This document shows, in pieces, positions 4,716-5,005 of a stretch of 5,005 nt of DNA. The translations under genes were made by a program, and so were the position numbers. Every line of letters begins with the position of its first letter. Positions within the stretch are counted from its first letter, which is position 1. Where the stretch lies: the NCBI GenBank assembly GCA_018970625.1, contig JAGWVZ010000304.1, positions 1-5,005 of the forward strand, in the 5' to 3' direction. The DNA is from Myxococcales bacterium (GTDB lineage Bacteria; Myxococcota; Bradymonadia; REDH01). The notes below the pieces were generated by a model. It made no database searches. It was not told the DNA's origin and worked only from the letters and a program-made list of their open reading frames with translations.

Positions 4716-5005
4716 ATGACGACCGAATCCGTTCATCAGGACACCGCTGCGTCGTACTCGTTCGACGCGGGCACTGAAGCCCGGTTTCAGGATATCCTGT
4801 CGCGGTATCCGAATCTGCGGGCTGCACTTCTGCCGTCGCTGTACCTGATTCAGGAGGTCAGCGGCTATCTGTCGCCGGCGTCGCTGGAGTACATCGCGGG
4901 TCGTCTGGAGCTTCCTGCCGGCAAAGTGCTTCAGGTGGCGACGTTCTACACGATGTTTCACAAGAAGCCGGCTGGCCGTCACCACATTGAAGTGTGTACC
5001 AGCGT
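4716..5005 (+). CDS. nuoE: NADH-quinone oxidoreductase subunit E, 24-kDa type (5' part)
   Basis: Peripheral-arm subunit of respiratory Complex I that carries the N1a [2Fe-2S] cluster next to the NuoF flavin site. The 96 visible residues cover the N-terminal helical region and the start of the thioredoxin-like domain. Family signatures are RYPNLRAALLPSLYLIQE (30-47), GYLSPASLEYIA (50-61), VATFYTMFHKKPAGRH (74-89) and IEVCTS (91-96), with Cys94 the first cluster ligand. The remaining three cysteines would lie beyond the edge. The family is usually about 160-180 residues. The gene starts after a 97-base gap and is not preceded by nuoA-D, so this organism either keeps a separate nuoEF(G) cluster or has dispersed nuo genes. 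A stand-alone HoxE or formate dehydrogenase gamma-type homologue is the main alternative. Confidence 0.92.
   Translation, partial: MTTESVHQDTAASYSFDAGTEARFQDILSRYPNLRAALLPSLYLIQEVSGYLSPASLEYIAGRLELPAGKVLQVATFYTMFHKKPAGRHHIEVCTS

Noticed and set aside
1..5005. tRNA, rRNA, transposase or phage features
   Set aside because: No cloverleaf-like segment, transposase motif or terminal inverted repeats were seen on inspection of either strand.

Overview
The window comes from a high-GC, Gram-negative-type bacterium. The support is a sulfate-binding protein with a lipoprotein-like leader, a sigma-54 enhancer-binding activator with paired -24/-12 promoters, and a Complex I NuoE subunit. The domain style (FhlA-like GAF/AAA+/Fis regulator, an Arg/Asp-rich repeat tail on a PHP-fold protein) would fit a myxobacterial or other delta-proteobacterial-type lineage. 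That is an impression, not a demonstrated assignment.

Layout. (1) Positions 1-1055, minus strand: a nearly complete sulfate/thiosulfate ABC-transporter substrate-binding protein whose last few residues lie off the left edge. (2) Positions 1056-1518: a 463-bp divergent control region. It holds five related dyad elements, two outward-facing sigma-54-type promoters that share an identical 10-bp -24 segment, an IHF-like site and a terminator-like hairpin. (3) Positions 1519-3267, plus strand: a 582-residue sigma-54-dependent activator (GAF, AAA+, Gly/Pro-rich linker, Fis-type HTH). (4) Positions 3380-4618, plus strand: a 412-residue protein with an N-terminal PHP-like fold that has lost most metal ligands, followed by an Asp/Arg repeat tail and an Arg8 run. 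(5) Positions 4619-4715: a short leader with two mutually exclusive hairpins. (6) Positions 4716-5005, plus strand: the 5' part of nuoE, cut by the right edge.

The most interesting reading is the divergent region. An activator that needs sigma-54 sits back to back with a sulfate-binding protein gene. Each gene has a GG-N10-GC sigma-54-type promoter pointing at it, and a cluster of near-palindromic repeats lies between the promoters at distances usual for upstream activating sites. I infer that the GAF-containing activator binds the repeats, switches on the sulfate-uptake gene and controls its own transcription, giving a self-contained sigma-54 circuit for sulfur-oxyanion uptake. The PHP-like gene and nuoE look like separate transcription units or a loose co-directional series; nothing in the sequence ties them to sulfur uptake.
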